53,279 nt of DNA from positions 1 to 53,279 of the forward strand of contig CAMDOF010000033.1 in assembly GCA_945903465.1 (NCBI GenBank), in the 5' to 3' direction. This DNA comes from Opitutus sp. GAS368. Its GTDB lineage: Bacteria; Verrucomicrobiota; Verrucomicrobiia; Opitutales; Opitutaceae. Positions within the stretch are counted from its first letter, which is position 1; the number at the start of each line of letters is the position of its first letter. Both the position numbers and the translations under genes were made by a program. The notes under the pieces are model-generated. The model ran no database searches. It had not been told where the DNA came from and was given only the letters and a program-made list of their open reading frames with translations. This document shows positions 8,932 to 18,498 of the stretch, piece after piece.

Positions 8932-9669
8932 ATGTTCACGATCATCGGAGGTGACGGGAAGGAATACGGCCCGGCAACCGCAGACCAGATTCGCGCTTGG
9001 ATCGCCGCGGGGCGAGCCAACCTCGACACGCAGGCCAAAGCATCCGGCGCCGCCGAGTGGCGCCGCCTTGGCGATCACGCCGCTTTCGCCCCTCCGGGCA
9101 CGACGCCGCCCGCGTTGCCCCAATCCAACGAAGAAGCAAACGAAAGCGCCCCCGAGGTTACCCTTGAGGTGATCGCGCCCGAACTCGCCAGCCGCGGAGC
9201 TCGCACCGGCGCTGCCATCGTCAACGCCCTCTATTATTTAATGAGCATCCTGCCCGGCTCAATCGCCATGAGCCGAAAAATGATCGAGGAGAATCCCGAT
9301 ATGGTCCGCGGCGTGATCCCCTCGTTGGAGGACATCGATCTCACCGCACTAGCCGAGGGCATGATGTGGGTGTGGACCGGTTTATTGAGCGCCATCTGCC
9401 TCCAATGCATTCTCCTCGCCTTCCGAGGCCAAAACCTCGGCAAGGTCCTCTTCGGCGGGCGCATCGTTCGCGCCGATAACGGAGAGCCCGCCGGTTGGCT
9501 GCGCGCCGGCGTCCTGCGCTTTCTTCTGCCCGTTGGCATTATCATGATGCTCAATGTCGCCTTCCCACTCGGTTTCCTGTTTCTCGCCATCGACTACACG
9601 TTTATGTTCCGCTATGATCAACGCTGCCTCCACGATTTGATCGCTGGGACCAAGGTCGTGCGCGCCTGA
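8932..9669 (+). CDS. GYF_2 and RDD domain membrane protein
   Basis: A protein of 245 residues. Residues 1-45 (MFTIIGGDGKEYGPATADQI) form a GYF_2-type domain, usually a protein-protein interaction module that recognises proline-rich or partner sequences. A short acidic linker leads to an RDD domain from about residue 80, with three hydrophobic segments (near 90-110, 140-165 and 190-220) and the closing RDD signature FRYDQRCLHDLIAGTKVV. RDD proteins are inner-membrane proteins, often of unknown function, sometimes proposed as transporters. GYF-RDD fusions recur in PVC bacteria. ATG 8932 was chosen as the first in frame and gives the full GYF fold. Confidence 0.85.
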   Translation: MFTIIGGDGKEYGPATADQIRAWIAAGRANLDTQAKASGAAEWRRLGDHAAFAPPGTTPPALPQSNEEANESAPEVTLEVIAPELASRGARTGAAIVNALYYLMSILPGSIAMSRKMIEENPDMVRGVIPSLEDIDLTALAEGMMWVWTGLLSAICLQCILLAFRGQNLGKVLFGGRIVRADNGEPAGWLRAGVLRFLLPVGIIMMLNVAFPLGFLFLAIDYTFMFRYDQRCLHDLIAGTKVVRA

Positions 9670-10132
9670 CGCGTCCTCCCGCAGTCTAGTCCGCGGCCCG
9701 CCCAAAGGCATTCTCCCAGCGGCCGCAGTCAACCGCGCCTTCCCAACCAGCCGGTGGGCGACCGAACATTCCACGCCACCACCGCTGCCATCGCACCCAG
9801 CCCCTACGAGCGTCAATCCGCAGGAAACGATCTGTTGCCATCGCCAGACCGATCGATTTATTTTCACGCCTACCTCGCCCGCAGCCTGCTAATCGCAGCG
9901 AGGGCATCCCCATAACTGTCTCGACCCTAACTGCCACCTCGGGTTTACCCGCCGCGAGGTCTCGCCCACGCACAACCGGTTCCGCGTTCCCCCGCCCCAT
10001 CCCGTCGCCTTCTCTTACCCAGCCGCTACCGCGCCACCACTCTTGGCTGGGAACAAAGCATCCGCACCCACGCCTTCCCTTTCCTGCCCCTGCTCCTAAC
10101 CCCATCGATCGGTCCCTTTTTAAAACTACCCC
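9670..10132. other. Intergenic region upstream of the first TonB receptor
   Basis: 463 bp, pyrimidine-rich, containing no gene I can support. It should hold the promoter for the receptor at 10133, but no confident -35/-10 pair or operator was seen. Confidence 0.4.
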
Positions 10133-13100
10133 ATGAATAAACTCTTTGCGCTCCGGTGCGCCACCGCCGCCCTAGCCTGCACGCTCGTCATCGCCCACCC
10201 GCTCCGCGCCGAAAACGCCCCATCAAAATCCGCGAGTACGCCGCCCACCGGCGCCATCTCCGGCCGGGTCCAAAACGCCTCCATCAGTCGCTACCTCACC
10301 AACGCGCGCATCGCCGTTAAAGGGACTAACCTCGTGGTCTTCACCGACGAGTTTGGCGCCTACCAAATCAATCGCGTGCCCGCTCAACCGCTCATCCTCG
10401 AGATCTTTTACACCGGGCTGGATATCCAGCAAATCGCCGTCCAGCCCATCGCCGATCAAACGGTCATCCAAGACGTCCAACTCACCAGCACGACTCTGTA
10501 TCAACCCAGCAAGGATCCCGTACAAATGGCCGCTTTCGTCGTCGCCAACTCCAAGGAGACCGAAGGCGCCGCCCTCGCCTCCAACGAGCAACGCTTCGCC
10601 GCCAACATCAAAAGCGTCGTCGCGACAGATACCTTCGGCGACGTGCAGGAGGGAAATCTCGGAGAATTCATCAAGTTCCTCCCGGGTGTCGCCGTAAACT
10701 ACGGCGACGCCGAGGCCCTCTCCGTTTCCCTCCGCGGCTTCTCTCCTAATCTTACCTCGATTTCCTCCGACGGGGCCCAAACTTCCAACGCCAATTATAA
10801 CGGAGCGTCCCGCGCGCCGTTCCTGTCGCAAACTTCGATTAACAATATTTCACGAGTGGAGGTCTCCAAGGTGCCGACACCCGCGACCGCCGCCGACTCA
10901 CTCGGAGGGTCCATCAACATGATCAGCAAAAGCGCCTTCGAACGGACCCGCGCCGAATTCCGTTATCGATTTTATCTCTCGGGCAATTCCCTCCGGCTAA
11001 AAATCAAAGACCCCTACACCTTCGACGAACGATCCTACAAGATTCTGCCCAACTTCGATTTCGATTACACCCTGCCGGTCACCCCAAACTTCGGCGTCGT
11101 CGTGACGGGCATGACGTCAAATTTCTATAACGAGCAGCGCATCCATCAATCCGCCTGGGCAGCAGCGGCCACCGGGACGACCGCGTCGTTCAGCGCGCCC
11201 TTTCTCTCAACCGACGCGGTCGTCGACGCCCCGCGCTACACCTGGCGAAAAGCTCTCGGCCTCAACGCCGACTGGCGGGTGACGCCACACACCGTCCTCT
11301 CCGCCGGTTTTGACCTCAGCGATTTTCACTCGCAAACCGCCAACGTCAGCCGCAGTGCCCTCACCGGTACCAATGGCGTGCCGACCCTCACACCCGCAAC
11401 CGGCGGCGTCCCCTTCAGTTTCGGGAAAGATTATACGATCGGGGCCACTGGTCGCGGGAACGTCAATCTCGCGGGAAATTCCGTCAACCGCTACGAGAAA
11501 ACCACGGCCGGAAAATTGCGCTACCGCTTCGATAACGGCGACTGGAGAATAAATGCCCTTCTCCTGCGCTCAGCGTCGGCCACCCGCTTTCGCGGTGGCT
11601 CCGACGGTTGGATTTTCAGCAGCCTCGCCGCCACGTTGGACCTGCCCGTGCGCATCTCCTTCTCCACGATCGGCCCCGTCGGCACGGGCGATTCCCCGAC
11701 GGCGGTCCGCGGTTATTTCAACGACGGCCAGCTCGTGGATCTTAATAACCTCAACAACTACCGCGTCACCACCGCCACGCTCTCGCTCCGCGATATCACC
11801 GATAAAACCACATCCGCCGATCTCAGCGTCCGGCGTCGTCTCGGTTTTCTTTCTTTCCCGGCCGCGATCCAAATCGGCGGACTCGAGCGCGTGCAGGTTC
11901 GCGATAATCGGATTCCCGCGAGCACCTTCACCTACAACGGCGTCCGCGGAAACCTCTCCGCCGCGCCTTACCAATACCAACTTTACGTCAACCAAGACTC
12001 CGGCTTCGGCGCGCGCGATCTTCACTTCATCAACGTCGGCCGAGCCTCCCGGGCATTCCAAGCCGACCCGACGTTGTTCTCACAAACGCCTGCGCAGGTC
12101 GTGGCCGCCGCGTCATCAAAAATCACCACCTCTGAAGCGATCCGCGAAACGGTCCGTGCCTCCTATGTGCAAACCGAAATGCAGCTCTTTCGCCAGCGGC
12201 TTAAAATTCTGACCGGAGTACGTTTCGAGCAAACCCAAGACGAGGGCGAAGGCCCGTTTTTTGACCCGGGCGCCGCCTTTCTTCGCACCACCAGCGGCAC
12301 CTTCGCCCGCAACGCCCTCGGCCAACGCATCCGACGACCCGACGCGGGGGCGGCCGGCTCCCTCGAGGAGTTACGGCTAATCCGCCAAGAGCGAGGCAAT
12401 CACGCCCGGGGTTCGTATCAGGGTTATTATCCCAGCCTGCATCTCACTTTTAATATCACGGAAAACTTTTTGGCCCGCTTCGCCTACGCAAAAACGTACG
12501 GTCGCCCAGACTTCAACGAAGTCATCCCCAACGTAGTCATCAACGAGCGGGACTTGACCGATGATCAACTGAGCAATCCCGGTGTAATCCCCGGCACCTT
12601 GACCGTGCGCAATGCGAATTTGCGCCCGTGGTCGGCAAATAATTTTGATACCTCCCTCGAATATTACAGTGATCAGGGCGGCACGTTCACGGTGGGCGCT
12701 TTCCGCAAAGAGATCCGTAACTTTTTCGCGAACGACGTAAGGCTGACCACGACGGCAGATATCGAGCCGCTCGGTCTCGATTCCAAGTATGTCGGCTACG
12801 AGATGACGACGCGGATCAATGCGGGCAATGCTCGCATCGAGGGCGTGGAATTCAGCCTGCGGCATTCGCTCGCTCCTCTCGTCTCATGGGGCCGCCCCTT
12901 CACCGTCTTCATGAATGCGACCAAGCTGCGGTTGCAAGGCAACCGCCAGGCGGATTTTAGCGGATTTATCAAAGACAGTCGGAGCTGGGGGATTACTCTC
13001 GTAAAAAACCCTCTCACCCTCATGGCCAAATGGAACTGGCGCGGGGAACAAAAGAGCACCGCCTTCGTCGGGCTCGGACCGGACGCCTTCAGTTACACGG

Positions 13101-13297
13101 CACCTCGAACGCAGCTCGATCTGAATCTCGATTATCAATTCGGCAAGCGCCTGTCTTTTTTTGTGAACGCCCGCAACGTCTTCGATATCCGCAACGTGGT
13201 CCAAAGGTACGGCTCAGAAACCCCGGCCTACGCTAAAGTTTTTAGCAGCGCAGACTACGGCGTGCAGTTAGGCGCAGGGATCAAGGGCTCATTTTGA
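10133..13297 (+). CDS. TonB-dependent outer-membrane receptor with carboxypeptidase-like N-domain
   Basis: A protein of 1054 residues. A signal peptide (to about residue 26, ending HPLRA) is followed by a carboxypeptidase-regulatory-like beta-sandwich at about 40-120 (GAISGRVQNASISRYLTNAR). A plug domain covers about 140-265, including LGEFIKFLPGVAVNYG and RVEVSKVPTPATAADSLGG. The remainder is a long beta-barrel ending in a C-terminal aromatic residue (GIKGSF). It should import a large substrate across the outer membrane using TonB energy. No SusD-like partner or hydrolase is adjacent, so the ligand cannot be guessed. It faces a second receptor tail to tail across 87 bp. Confidence 0.93.
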   Translation: MNKLFALRCATAALACTLVIAHPLRAENAPSKSASTPPTGAISGRVQNASISRYLTNARIAVKGTNLVVFTDEFGAYQINRVPAQPLILEIFYTGLDIQQIAVQPIADQTVIQDVQLTSTTLYQPSKDPVQMAAFVVANSKETEGAALASNEQRFAANIKSVVATDTFGDVQEGNLGEFIKFLPGVAVNYGDAEALSVSLRGFSPNLTSISSDGAQTSNANYNGASRAPFLSQTSINNISRVEVSKVPTPATAADSLGGSINMISKSAFERTRAEFRYRFYLSGNSLRLKIKDPYTFDERSYKILPNFDFDYTLPVTPNFGVVVTGMTSNFYNEQRIHQSAWAAAATGTTASFSAPFLSTDAVVDAPRYTWRKALGLNADWRVTPHTVLSAGFDLSDFHSQTANVSRSALTGTNGVPTLTPATGGVPFSFGKDYTIGATGRGNVNLAGNSVNRYEKTTAGKLRYRFDNGDWRINALLLRSASATRFRGGSDGWIFSSLAATLDLPVRISFSTIGPVGTGDSPTAVRGYFNDGQLVDLNNLNNYRVTTATLSLRDITDKTTSADLSVRRRLGFLSFPAAIQIGGLERVQVRDNRIPASTFTYNGVRGNLSAAPYQYQLYVNQDSGFGARDLHFINVGRASRAFQADPTLFSQTPAQVVAAASSKITTSEAIRETVRASYVQTEMQLFRQRLKILTGVRFEQTQDEGEGPFFDPGAAFLRTTSGTFARNALGQRIRRPDAGAAGSLEELRLIRQERGNHARGSYQGYYPSLHLTFNITENFLARFAYAKTYGRPDFNEVIPNVVINERDLTDDQLSNPGVIPGTLTVRNANLRPWSANNFDTSLEYYSDQGGTFTVGAFRKEIRNFFANDVRLTTTADIEPLGLDSKYVGYEMTTRINAGNARIEGVEFSLRHSLAPLVSWGRPFTVFMNATKLRLQGNRQADFSGFIKDSRSWGITLVKNPLTLMAKWNWRGEQKSTAFVGLGPDAFSYTAPRTQLDLNLDYQFGKRLSFFVNARNVFDIRNVVQRYGSETPAYAKVFSSADYGVQLGAGIKGSF

Positions 13298-13384
13298 AAC
13301 GCCCACCGCACGTGGGACGGGCTCCTGCAGCCGCCGTCATCAGCCATGCCCGACGCTTCCTCGCACCGCGCGCCTGCCGCAACT

Positions 13385-16300
13385 TTAAAAAGAATACGTC
13401 GTCGTGAAGCGAAACTCCCGCGGCGCGACCAAGTCGTAACGCGTGTACGCCACCCCGCGACCACCGGGGAGGAGGAACCCATCGGGCGCCGTCGCCGAGG
13501 TCGCGAGACGCGCGGGAATAATGTCAGTCCGGTTAAAAAGATTCGCCACGTTTAGCTGGAAACGCACCCGCCCCGGCAGTGGGCTAAACTTGCGCGTGTA
13601 GCCCATCATCAAATCGGCCGCAGTTATGACCGAGCCTGCAATCTCCTCGGATTTCGAACTCTCGCCAATCACGTTGGCACTGCGCCAACGCCAACCGCCA
13701 CCGATCGTAAATCCCTCCAGCCAGCCACTCCTGAAATCGTAAGCCGAAAAAAAGCTGATCTTGTGCGGACGGACGCCCCAACGTTTCTGCTGCGATTCTT
13801 TTTCCATATTCAGCGAATCGACCAAATCAAAAATCTCCTGGGCCAGCGTTACTCCCGGCGACGTTGCGAGTGTCCCCGCATTGGCGGCGGGACGCATTCG
13901 CGAAAGCTCGAGCCATTTCGCCACCGTCCCGCCGATCTCATACGCGTTACCATCAACCACGTACTGACCCGCCGCATTCTGCGTTACACCTTGGACGAGG
14001 AGCACCGGATCGGCCGATTTCAACCCGTACCAAGTGATGGCCTCTTGCGCCAAACCGACCCGTCCCGAGTCCGTGTACGAATAGTTGATCACCGTGCGCC
14101 AATTCCGCGTGATATTCGCCGTGACCCGGACCTCATACCCCTCCGAATTAAAATCATTCGAGATGGATGACACCGGGGGCGTATACGTGGCGCGCAGCGG
14201 GTCCCATTGGCTTTGACTAAAGGGCAGACCGGCGCCAACCAAGGCGCCCGCGAGCGCATCCATGACCCGCGTATTCCGCGCGGTGAGCGTACTGGCCACC
14301 GGCGCCGTCACGCGACCGACTTCACTGCTCTTGAAATAAACCACGCGCGCGTTCAGCCGACCATCGAGCAAATCAAAGCCGAGGCCGTAGTCCTCCCCTC
14401 GCCCCTTCGACAACGGCGCAAGTTTCCCCTCGGGAAACGTCGTGCGCGCCAGCGGCGGCACCCCCACATTTGCGGAGCGATTCGCAATCACCGAGACCCA
14501 GTCAAAGAGATGATAGACGAGCCCCGCACTGCGCGTCGCCCCTACCATGTTCGCAACAATTCCTTTCGAAGTGTCCAGATCCACCACTGCGCCCCGATCC
14601 GGATCGTTAAAATAGCCGAGCTGGATGTTCTTCACGTTATCTTTGCGGTAGCCAAACGTCGTTACCAATTTGCCACTGAAAAAAAAGCTCTGCATCGCCG
14701 CCAGCTTGGAATCCATCTGCTGCACCATCCCACCGTTGTCCGCGCCGCCCGCCGCGACATTGCCATACGTGGTCGTATAGGCTCTCCCGCCAAAATTAAT
14801 CGTCGCGGGCAACTTCCGCCAGTCACCAGCCCGGTAAGTCTCATAGTTTCCCTCCGTCAAATAGTTACGCACGATCACTCGATTATTCGCATTACTCGGG
14901 TCGGCGTTGAAAGGACGCCCCGCTAACACCAGCCAAGAGTTGGCACGCTGGTCGATGATATCCGTCCGCGAGATTGCCCCCGCCACCCGATGCAGGCCAA
15001 ACCATTTAGATTTTGTATCGAGTGTATACGACGCGGAAAAACGGGTCTCTTTACTTTGCCCAGAGTGAATGTCGCGCGTCCACGTGCCGTCAAAATACAT
15101 CCGGCCCACAAACGGATTGACCGGTCCGCCAACCCCCAGCGTGCGATTCGCTTCGCCACGCAGCGTCGGACTATTGCCATTCATCAAGTTCACGACTGCG
15201 TTCGTCCGTTGGAAATTTTGCGCAAGATTAAAGATAAGATCACGCCGCGGCTGCCAGTCGGCCGTGACGGTATAATTGCGCAGCGTCTGATCGCGGAACA
15301 TCCCAGGGCCCGCACCATTACCGTTTAACGGGAAGAGCTTGGGATCTAGGATTTTCAAGGCCGCCGTGGTCACGCCAGGCGTACCATCCGGAGCCCGCAC
15401 CGCGGTGGAGTTATAACTGCTGGTAATGAACGTACCGATCGCATCGAAGACGGTGCCATCGTTCTCGATGTACACGGCGCGCCGGTTGCTGCCGCCCACC
15501 GTACCATCCCGCGCGGTAATCCCGAGCAGCTGCATCGCCGTCGTCTGCGCCGCCGTCGTCGGCACAAAACTCACTGCATCCACGCCACGCGCCGCTCGAT
15601 TATCGTACCACGCCAGCACTTGTTCGTTGTCAGAAAAGGACCGAATCACCGCCGTGATATCGCGACCGGTTTCCCCGATCGCCGTGAGTGTCAGGGTGCG
15701 ATGGGGACGATACGTCATCGATCCAAAAACCCGCTGCTTATCCTGAAAATCAAAGGCTCGCCACCCGCCATTTTTCTGCTGCAGCCCAGAAACCGCCACG
15801 GCGAGCCGGTCTTTTATCAACACCCGATTAGCATCGATCTCGATCCGCTCACGACCCCACGAGCCCGCCCCATGGCGGAGCGCGGCCGTGTTACGATGCG
15901 TCTCCGCAATTTTCGATGACTGGTTGAGCAGCCCTCCGGGAGAACCAATACCAAAGAGAATGCTATTGGGCCCGCGCGCATCTTCGAAACGCCCCACCCG
16001 GTAGGGATCAGGCGGCGTGATGCTCGGAAAATAATCCATCCCGATCCCGGCAATCAGCCCGCGACTCTGAATACCCACCGTCAGCGCATGACCACCGATG
16101 ATCCGGTTCTGCTCCGAGCTCGCGCCCTGTGAATTAGTGTCCATCTCGCCATTGACCGAATACTCGAGCAACTCGCGGATATCCGTGATCGCGAGATCAT
16201 CCAGAAACTCCTTTGTGAAGACCGACACCGAACTGGCCGTATCGCGCAGCCGTGTGTTAAGGCGGCTGCCCGCCAAAGTATTTTCCGCCACGTAGCCAAC

Positions 16301-16489
16301 ATCACCCGTGGTGTTGACGGTGAATGGGCTGAGCTGGACGATTTCCCCTTTCTCAGGCGACTTAGGCAACGGCGCAGCTGGGCCGGCTGCGGCTACTTGA
16401 GCAGCAAGCCGCGCTGCGGCGAGAAATGCGAAGCAAACCATGCCGGTGGCAAACGGGCACGCGGCGAGGATGGAAGGCTGAGGGCTCAT
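13385..16489 (-). CDS. TonB-dependent outer-membrane receptor
   Basis: A protein of 1034 residues from ATG 16489. This start was chosen over a longer frame because it begins a signal peptide (MSPQPSILAACPFATGM, ending near RLAAQ). After a short linker comes VQLSPFTVNTTGDVGY, a motif at the mature N-terminus of many opitutal receptors, then the plug (TASSVSVFTKEFLDDLAI, DARGPNSILFGIGSPGG) and the barrel ending FTTTYSF. Unlike its convergent neighbour it has no carboxypeptidase-like domain. The two are not close duplicates. The ligand is unknown. The 289-bp upstream gap to 16778 probably contains divergent promoters. Confidence 0.92.
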   Translation of the reverse strand: MSPQPSILAACPFATGMVCFAFLAAARLAAQVAAAGPAAPLPKSPEKGEIVQLSPFTVNTTGDVGYVAENTLAGSRLNTRLRDTASSVSVFTKEFLDDLAITDIRELLEYSVNGEMDTNSQGASSEQNRIIGGHALTVGIQSRGLIAGIGMDYFPSITPPDPYRVGRFEDARGPNSILFGIGSPGGLLNQSSKIAETHRNTAALRHGAGSWGRERIEIDANRVLIKDRLAVAVSGLQQKNGGWRAFDFQDKQRVFGSMTYRPHRTLTLTAIGETGRDITAVIRSFSDNEQVLAWYDNRAARGVDAVSFVPTTAAQTTAMQLLGITARDGTVGGSNRRAVYIENDGTVFDAIGTFITSSYNSTAVRAPDGTPGVTTAALKILDPKLFPLNGNGAGPGMFRDQTLRNYTVTADWQPRRDLIFNLAQNFQRTNAVVNLMNGNSPTLRGEANRTLGVGGPVNPFVGRMYFDGTWTRDIHSGQSKETRFSASYTLDTKSKWFGLHRVAGAISRTDIIDQRANSWLVLAGRPFNADPSNANNRVIVRNYLTEGNYETYRAGDWRKLPATINFGGRAYTTTYGNVAAGGADNGGMVQQMDSKLAAMQSFFFSGKLVTTFGYRKDNVKNIQLGYFNDPDRGAVVDLDTSKGIVANMVGATRSAGLVYHLFDWVSVIANRSANVGVPPLARTTFPEGKLAPLSKGRGEDYGLGFDLLDGRLNARVVYFKSSEVGRVTAPVASTLTARNTRVMDALAGALVGAGLPFSQSQWDPLRATYTPPVSSISNDFNSEGYEVRVTANITRNWRTVINYSYTDSGRVGLAQEAITWYGLKSADPVLLVQGVTQNAAGQYVVDGNAYEIGGTVAKWLELSRMRPAANAGTLATSPGVTLAQEIFDLVDSLNMEKESQQKRWGVRPHKISFFSAYDFRSGWLEGFTIGGGWRWRSANVIGESSKSEEIAGSVITAADLMMGYTRKFSPLPGRVRFQLNVANLFNRTDIIPARLATSATAPDGFLLPGGRGVAYTRYDLVAPREFRFTTTYSF

Positions 16490-16778
16490 GGGGAAAGGGT
16501 TGGCTGATGAAGAATTACCTAGCGCGGTGCGATGCTGGGAAAGTCGGGTCACCGTCGTGCCGCGTAGTGGACTGACGCCCAGACACACGGCCCTGACCAC
16601 AATCCGTGGCACGCCAACAAAAATCGTCAATCGTGCCGGCAGCATTTCTCACGTTTTTCAGCTGGAGCACCAGCAGCCATCAACAACGGGGAGGCCGGCG
16701 CTGTGCACATGAGTATTGTAATATCACGCCGCCGCAGCTGCCCTTAGCCGTCCATCAATTCACCAACGGTTCTCCCCT

Positions 16779-17267
16779 TTGATCACGCGCCCACCCCGCC
16801 GACTCAGCCAAGCTCTTCCCGGCCTCTTCAGCACGCTCTTGGCCTGCCTCACGTTCAGCGGCTGCGAATACGAATGTCCGATCACCACCACACCCACTCG
16901 CCCCGTTGAGCAGAAGTTAATCGGCAACTGGCAATCGGCAGACGGCAAGGACTTGCTGCGAATCCGCGCTTTCGACGAGTCGAACTATGCGGTCACTTAC
17001 AACGGCGATCTTTACCGCGCGCACCATTCTGACTTTGCTCAAACCGCCTTCGTGAGCGTGCGCTACCTCGGACCTGATAACCGAAAATTCGCCCTCGCCA
17101 CGTGGTCGCTCACCAAGAGCGACCAAAGTCTGCAACTGCGGGTGGTCAGCAGTAAAATCGTCGCCAAGGAAATGCCGAATGCTCCCGCCCTGCAAAAGGA
17201 ACTCCTGAAAAAAATCTCCGATCCCGCTCTCTTCGGTTTCACGCAAGACTACCGCCGGACCGAATAA
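16779..17267 (+). CDS. Small putative lipoprotein of unknown function
   Basis: A protein of 162 residues from a TTG codon. Residues 1-29 show a basic start, a hydrophobic stretch and a lipobox-like LTFSGC, so it is probably exported and lipidated at C29; F at -3 is unusual. The mature part (IGNWQSADGKDLLRIRAF onward) looks like a small beta-rich domain, similar in feel to lipocalin-like quantification domains, but I do not recognise a family. It is divergent from the second TonB receptor, 289 bp away, and could share a promoter region. No upstream ATG is available, so the start is uncertain. Confidence 0.65.
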   Translation: MITRPPRRLSQALPGLFSTLLACLTFSGCEYECPITTTPTRPVEQKLIGNWQSADGKDLLRIRAFDESNYAVTYNGDLYRAHHSDFAQTAFVSVRYLGPDNRKFALATWSLTKSDQSLQLRVVSSKIVAKEMPNAPALQKELLKKISDPALFGFTQDYRRTE

Positions 17268-17348
17268 GCAAGCCGGCGCAACCACCCTAGCCGCATCCGC
17301 CCGCTGGAACCGCGCTCCGCATGCGCCCGCGGGCGCACCTCCACCTCC

Positions 17349-17377
17349 AAAAAAACCGCCGGCAAGGACGACCGGCG
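17349..17377 (-). terminator. Minus-strand intrinsic-terminator-like hairpin
   Basis: On the minus strand the stem CGCCGG/CCGGCG (17372-17377 with 17357-17362, 9-nt loop) is followed by one G and then seven Ts (17349-17355). This is a good intrinsic terminator shape, yet there is no minus-strand gene for over 2 kb upstream of it. It lies in the 331-bp gap 17268-17598. Confidence 0.5.
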
Positions 17378-17444
17378 AGGGCGGGAGATCCTTGGTCCCC
17401 ACCCCCACACACGCAGGTCGCCGCCCCAAAGAATAGCAGGCATT

Positions 17445-17464
17445 CGGAGTGAATGCTCACTCCG
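17445..17464. repeat. Perfect hairpin between genes
   Basis: CGGAGTGA and TCACTCCG form a perfect 8-bp stem around a 4-nt ATGC loop. It lies 135 bp upstream of the DUF6172 start and could be a leader structure or operator. Confidence 0.45.
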
Positions 17465-17598
17465 CCCCGCCCTCCGCCAACGTCACCCCCGCCCATCCGC
17501 CCAAGGCGGCTTTCTCCACCGAGACCTCATGCTCATTTTGCCAGCGCAGCGCTGAATTTCGTGGCGTCTGCACGCTGCACAGCGAACGCTCTCTCATT

Positions 17599-17940
17599 AT
17601 GAGAAAAAATTTCCCGCTCCACCTTCCCGGTAAAGCCGATGCCCGGGTGCTCGATGCCATTAAAAACGATATCAGAAAATACGTGAAACGTGAGCGACGT
17701 AAACCGCTTCCGGCTGACTTCAGCCTCTGGCGCTTCGATTGTAAAATCGGCGCGACGGAAACCGCGGCTGAGGCTAAGGACCTGAAAGAGCTTTCAAAGG
17801 CTCTGGACCAATTAGCGCAGGCCGGGATCGATAAAGTGTACGTCGAAATCCTCGCTGCCGCCGACCACCCGACGCCGGCCCTCGTCCCATCTACCCCAGT
17901 CACGCCCACCGCACCGACGGATCTTGACCCAGCGACCTGA
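17599..17940 (+). CDS. DUF6172 family protein
   Basis: A protein of 113 residues from ATG 17599. The frame is open further upstream to a GTG inside a hairpin, but family homology starts at MRKNFPLHLPGKADARVLDA, so the internal ATG is preferred. The region DIRKYVKRERRKPLPADF, then WRFDCKIGATETAAE and KVYVEILA, matches my recollection of the DUF6172 family, which is small, basic and of unknown function. The last 20 residues are a proline/threonine tail outside the family. No neighbour suggests its role. Confidence 0.75.
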   Translation: MRKNFPLHLPGKADARVLDAIKNDIRKYVKRERRKPLPADFSLWRFDCKIGATETAAEAKDLKELSKALDQLAQAGIDKVYVEILAAADHPTPALVPSTPVTPTAPTDLDPAT

Positions 17941-18264
17941 TGCCCGCGCGGACCCGCGCGTCAGTCCGTCATGACTCGCGACTGACGCGACGGAACTTTT
18001 GCCGTGAATTCAGCCCGCGGGTAACTTCGCTGGTCAACGCCCCGTCGCGCCGGCCCTCCCGGAGTTGAAACGATTCCACGGCAAATCGCGCACGGCCCGA
18101 GCCCACGGCGGCCCCGCCTTCCGTGTTGCCGAGACTTCCGCATCGCTTGGTCCGATTTTCCTGAAACCCCGAGGAATCGCGCGGCTATTTTAATCATTCC
18201 GCGGCCGACGCTTGCGCCCATCGTTGCATCGGCCGGCGGCGCGCCACCAACGTTCTCGCGAACT

Positions 18265-18428
18265 CCTCACGATCGACCCACGGCGGATTTTTGCACGGGA
18301 ACTTGGTGCACGAAAGGATCGATCATGCGCTCGGCGTTCGGTTAGTTTTGTGCCGAAAGCAAAAAGCGCGCGGAGCCCACGTTCCACCCTCTGAGCCGGT
18401 CCGTGCAAAAATCCGCCTCACGATCGAC
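18265..18428. repeat. Structured palindromic element upstream of the O-methyltransferase
   Basis: GGCGGATTTTTGCACGG (18282-18298) and its exact reverse complement (18401-18417) form a 17-bp inverted repeat. Nested inside are GGAAC/GTTCC (18298-18302 with 18381-18385) and GCGTTCGG/CCGAAAGC (18334-18341 with 18353-18360). The block is bracketed by a 13-bp direct repeat CCTCACGATCGAC (18265-18277 and 18416-18428). It ends 70 bp before the methyltransferase start. It could be a small non-autonomous transposon or a structured leader. The preceding stretch 17941-18264 holds no recognisable gene. Confidence 0.7.
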
Positions 18429-18498
18429 GACACCCAACAGATTCAGCCTTCCCTCGGTCCCCCCCCGCGGTTCAACTTACCCTTTCACCCCTCCCGCT

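Noticed and set aside
13298..13384. A CCCAC/GTGGG hairpin between the convergent receptors
   Set aside because: A 5-bp stem without a T-run is too weak to call a terminator.
18403..18498. A 32-codon N-terminal extension of the O-methyltransferase
   Set aside because: It overlaps the palindromic element and lacks family similarity; ATG 18499 gives the normal start.
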